NCBI GenBank assembly: GCA_003140215.1
Contig: PLJL01000004.1
Location: 1 to 64,000 of the forward strand
Direction: 5' to 3'
Origin: Vulcanimicrobiota bacterium
GTDB lineage: Bacteria; Vulcanimicrobiota; Vulcanimicrobiia; Vulcanimicrobiales; Vulcanimicrobiaceae
DNA: 64,000 bases
Shown in pieces: positions 62,744 through 64,000 of the stretch (positions are counted from its first letter, which is position 1; the number at the start of each line of letters is the position of its first letter). Under the pieces are notes generated by a model. That model did not search any database and was not told the origin of the DNA. It saw only the letters and a program-made list of their open reading frames with translations. A program made the translations under genes and the position numbers.

Positions 62744-63934
62744 TCAGACACCCGCCAGTGCGGGTGCGCCCTCGGTTGCGAGATATGCGAGCGCCGGCGA
62801 GACGCCGTCGCCGTGCGGGATCCCGACGAGCTCGAGCCCCATCTGCACCCCGCACAACGTCCCGGCGAGCATGAGGTCGTTGAACGAGCCCAGGTGGCCG
62901 ATGCGGAAGACCTTGCCCTTGAGCTTGCCCAGACCGGTGCCGAGCGACATGTCGAAGTGTTCGAGGATCGTCGCGCGCAGCGCGTCCGCGTCGCTACCCT
63001 CGGGGACCAGGAGTGCGGTGAGGGTGTTCGAGTACTCGCGCGGGTCGAGCGCGAGGATCTCCAGCCCCCAGCCGCGCACCGCGCGCCGGGTTGCCTCGCC
63101 GTGACGCGCATGGCGCGCGAACACGTTCGGCAGACCCTCTTCGTGCAGCATGTGCAGCGCCTCGCGCAACCCGTAGAGCATGTTGGTCGCCGGCGTGTAG
63201 GGGAAGTAGCCGTCGCGGTTGCTCTCGAGCATCTCGTCCCAGGCCCAGTACGAGCGCGGCAGCTTGGCCGTGCGCGACGCCGCCAGCGCCTTGTTCGAGA
63301 CCGCGTTGAAGGCGAGCCCCGGCGGCAGCATCAAGCCCTTTTGCGAGCCGCCGACGGTGACATCGACCCCCCACTCGTCGTGGCGGTAGTCGATCGAGGC
63401 TAGCGAGCTGATCGTATCGACCAGGAACAGCGCCGGATGTCCGGCGCGGTCGATCGCTGCGCGAACCTCCGCGACCCGGCTGGTAACACCGGTCGAGGTC
63501 TCGTTGTGGACGATCGCGACGGCTTTGATCGTGCGGCCGGCGTCGGCTTCGAGACGCGCGGCGATCGCCTCGGGGTCGACGCCGTGGCGCCAGTCGCCCG
63601 GCAGGATCTCGACTTCGAGTCCCAGCCGGCCGGCGAGTTTGCTCCACAGCGAGGCAAACCACCCCGTCTCAGCCATCAAGACGCGGTCACCCGGCGAGAG
63701 CGTGTTCACCAGCGCGGCTTCCCAGGCGCCGGTCCCCGAGGCCGGATAGATCACCACCGGGCCCGCGGTCGCGAACACCGGGCGGATCAGCTCTTGGATC
63801 TCGCGCGTCAACGGCGCGAACGCCGGTCCGCGGTGATCCATCGTGGCCCGGTCGATCGCCCGCAGCACGCGCTCGGGCACGTTGGTCGGGCCGGGGATCT
63901 GCAGGAAGTGGACGCCGCTCTGGGGCTGGGGCAC
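62744..63934 (-). CDS. Serine-glyoxylate-type class V aminotransferase
   Basis: 396 residues, PLP-dependent. FLQIPGPTNVPERVLRAIDRATMDHRGPAFAPL is the signature opening of serine/alanine-glyoxylate aminotransferases; the PLP lysine is K199 in VGGSQKGLMLPPGL; VDTISSLASIDY holds the cofactor Asp. The GTG at 63934 is chosen because GGAGGG precedes it at 6-nt spacing; a TTG at 63991 also opens the frame. It should convert glyoxylate to glycine, feeding the glycine/serine cycle with SHMT. Same strand, 201 bp upstream of the YdiJ-like gene. Confidence 0.93.
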   Translation of the reverse strand: MPQPQSGVHFLQIPGPTNVPERVLRAIDRATMDHRGPAFAPLTREIQELIRPVFATAGPVVIYPASGTGAWEAALVNTLSPGDRVLMAETGWFASLWSKLAGRLGLEVEILPGDWRHGVDPEAIAARLEADAGRTIKAVAIVHNETSTGVTSRVAEVRAAIDRAGHPALFLVDTISSLASIDYRHDEWGVDVTVGGSQKGLMLPPGLAFNAVSNKALAASRTAKLPRSYWAWDEMLESNRDGYFPYTPATNMLYGLREALHMLHEEGLPNVFARHARHGEATRRAVRGWGLEILALDPREYSNTLTALLVPEGSDADALRATILEHFDMSLGTGLGKLKGKVFRIGHLGSFNDLMLAGTLCGVQMGLELVGIPHGDGVSPALAYLATEGAPALAGV

Positions 63935-64000
63935 GAGCCGCCCTCCAACGTGTGTCGGGGTGGGATTCGGGAAATCGCATATTGAATGCAAAATGCGGAA

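Overview
The window is high-GC (roughly two-thirds G+C), densely coding bacterial chromosome with many 1-20 bp gene overlaps and frequent GTG/TTG starts. The organism is a diderm: it carries an ADP-heptose pathway and a long run of LPS-type glycosyltransferases. Yet the block glyA - upp - comEB - wecA/tagO - wecB/mnaA - atpZ/atpI - atpBEF'FHAGDC follows the gene order familiar from Gram-positive lineages. That mix suggests a diderm member of the Terrabacteria side of the tree; a Candidatus Eremiobacterota/Vulcanimicrobiota-like or related uncultured phylum is my inference and is not proven by the sequence. I saw no rRNA, tRNA, CRISPR array or transposase.

Layout. 1-5.0 kb: a cytochrome P450 divergent from a TetR regulator, with a near-perfect operator palindrome between them, a small membrane protein, an exported SRPBCC protein and a repeat-rich lipoprotein gene broken by a frameshift near 4730. 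5.1-15.5 kb: housekeeping genes fabF-rnc-smc-purH, small exported and membrane proteins, a glyoxalase-fold protein, hisS and accB. 15.5-26.6 kb: gmhA-gmhB-hldA-hldC (ADP-D,D-heptose synthesis), an LpxB-like glycosyltransferase, then alternating GT2 and GT9 genes, with CsaA and an Eis-like acetyltransferase embedded, ending in aspS.

28.3-38.2 kb: two small proteins, a family-5-type uracil-DNA glycosylase, an Fsr-like efflux pump and a six-gene minus-strand operon: an enolase-superfamily epimerase next to a DUF1611 protein (the DgcA/DgcN pairing of D-glutamate catabolism), an exported helical protein, a dipeptide-type solute-binding lipoprotein, a C39-like peptidase and trmL. This looks like a peptide or cell-wall amino-acid salvage unit. 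38.2-51.7 kb: the glyA-to-atpC block, with ATP synthase carrying two b-type subunits and tandem hairpins before the c-subunit gene. A beta-carbonic anhydrase converges on atpC.

53.5-55.6 kb: a lower-GC insert holding a HicAB toxin-antitoxin pair and a divergent gene that I read as a bacterial homologue of the N-terminal half of the animal kinase ASK1 (TIR/deoxyribosyltransferase-like domain plus a TPR-like array; DUF4071 family). The insert appears to have cut off the 5' end of a 2OG-Fe(II) oxygenase gene. This is the best candidate here for an undescribed conflict or stress-response system. 55.6-63.9 kb: a minus-strand operon of a serine-glyoxylate-type aminotransferase, a YdiJ-like FAD/Fe-S dehydrogenase and an FbpABC-type ABC transporter.
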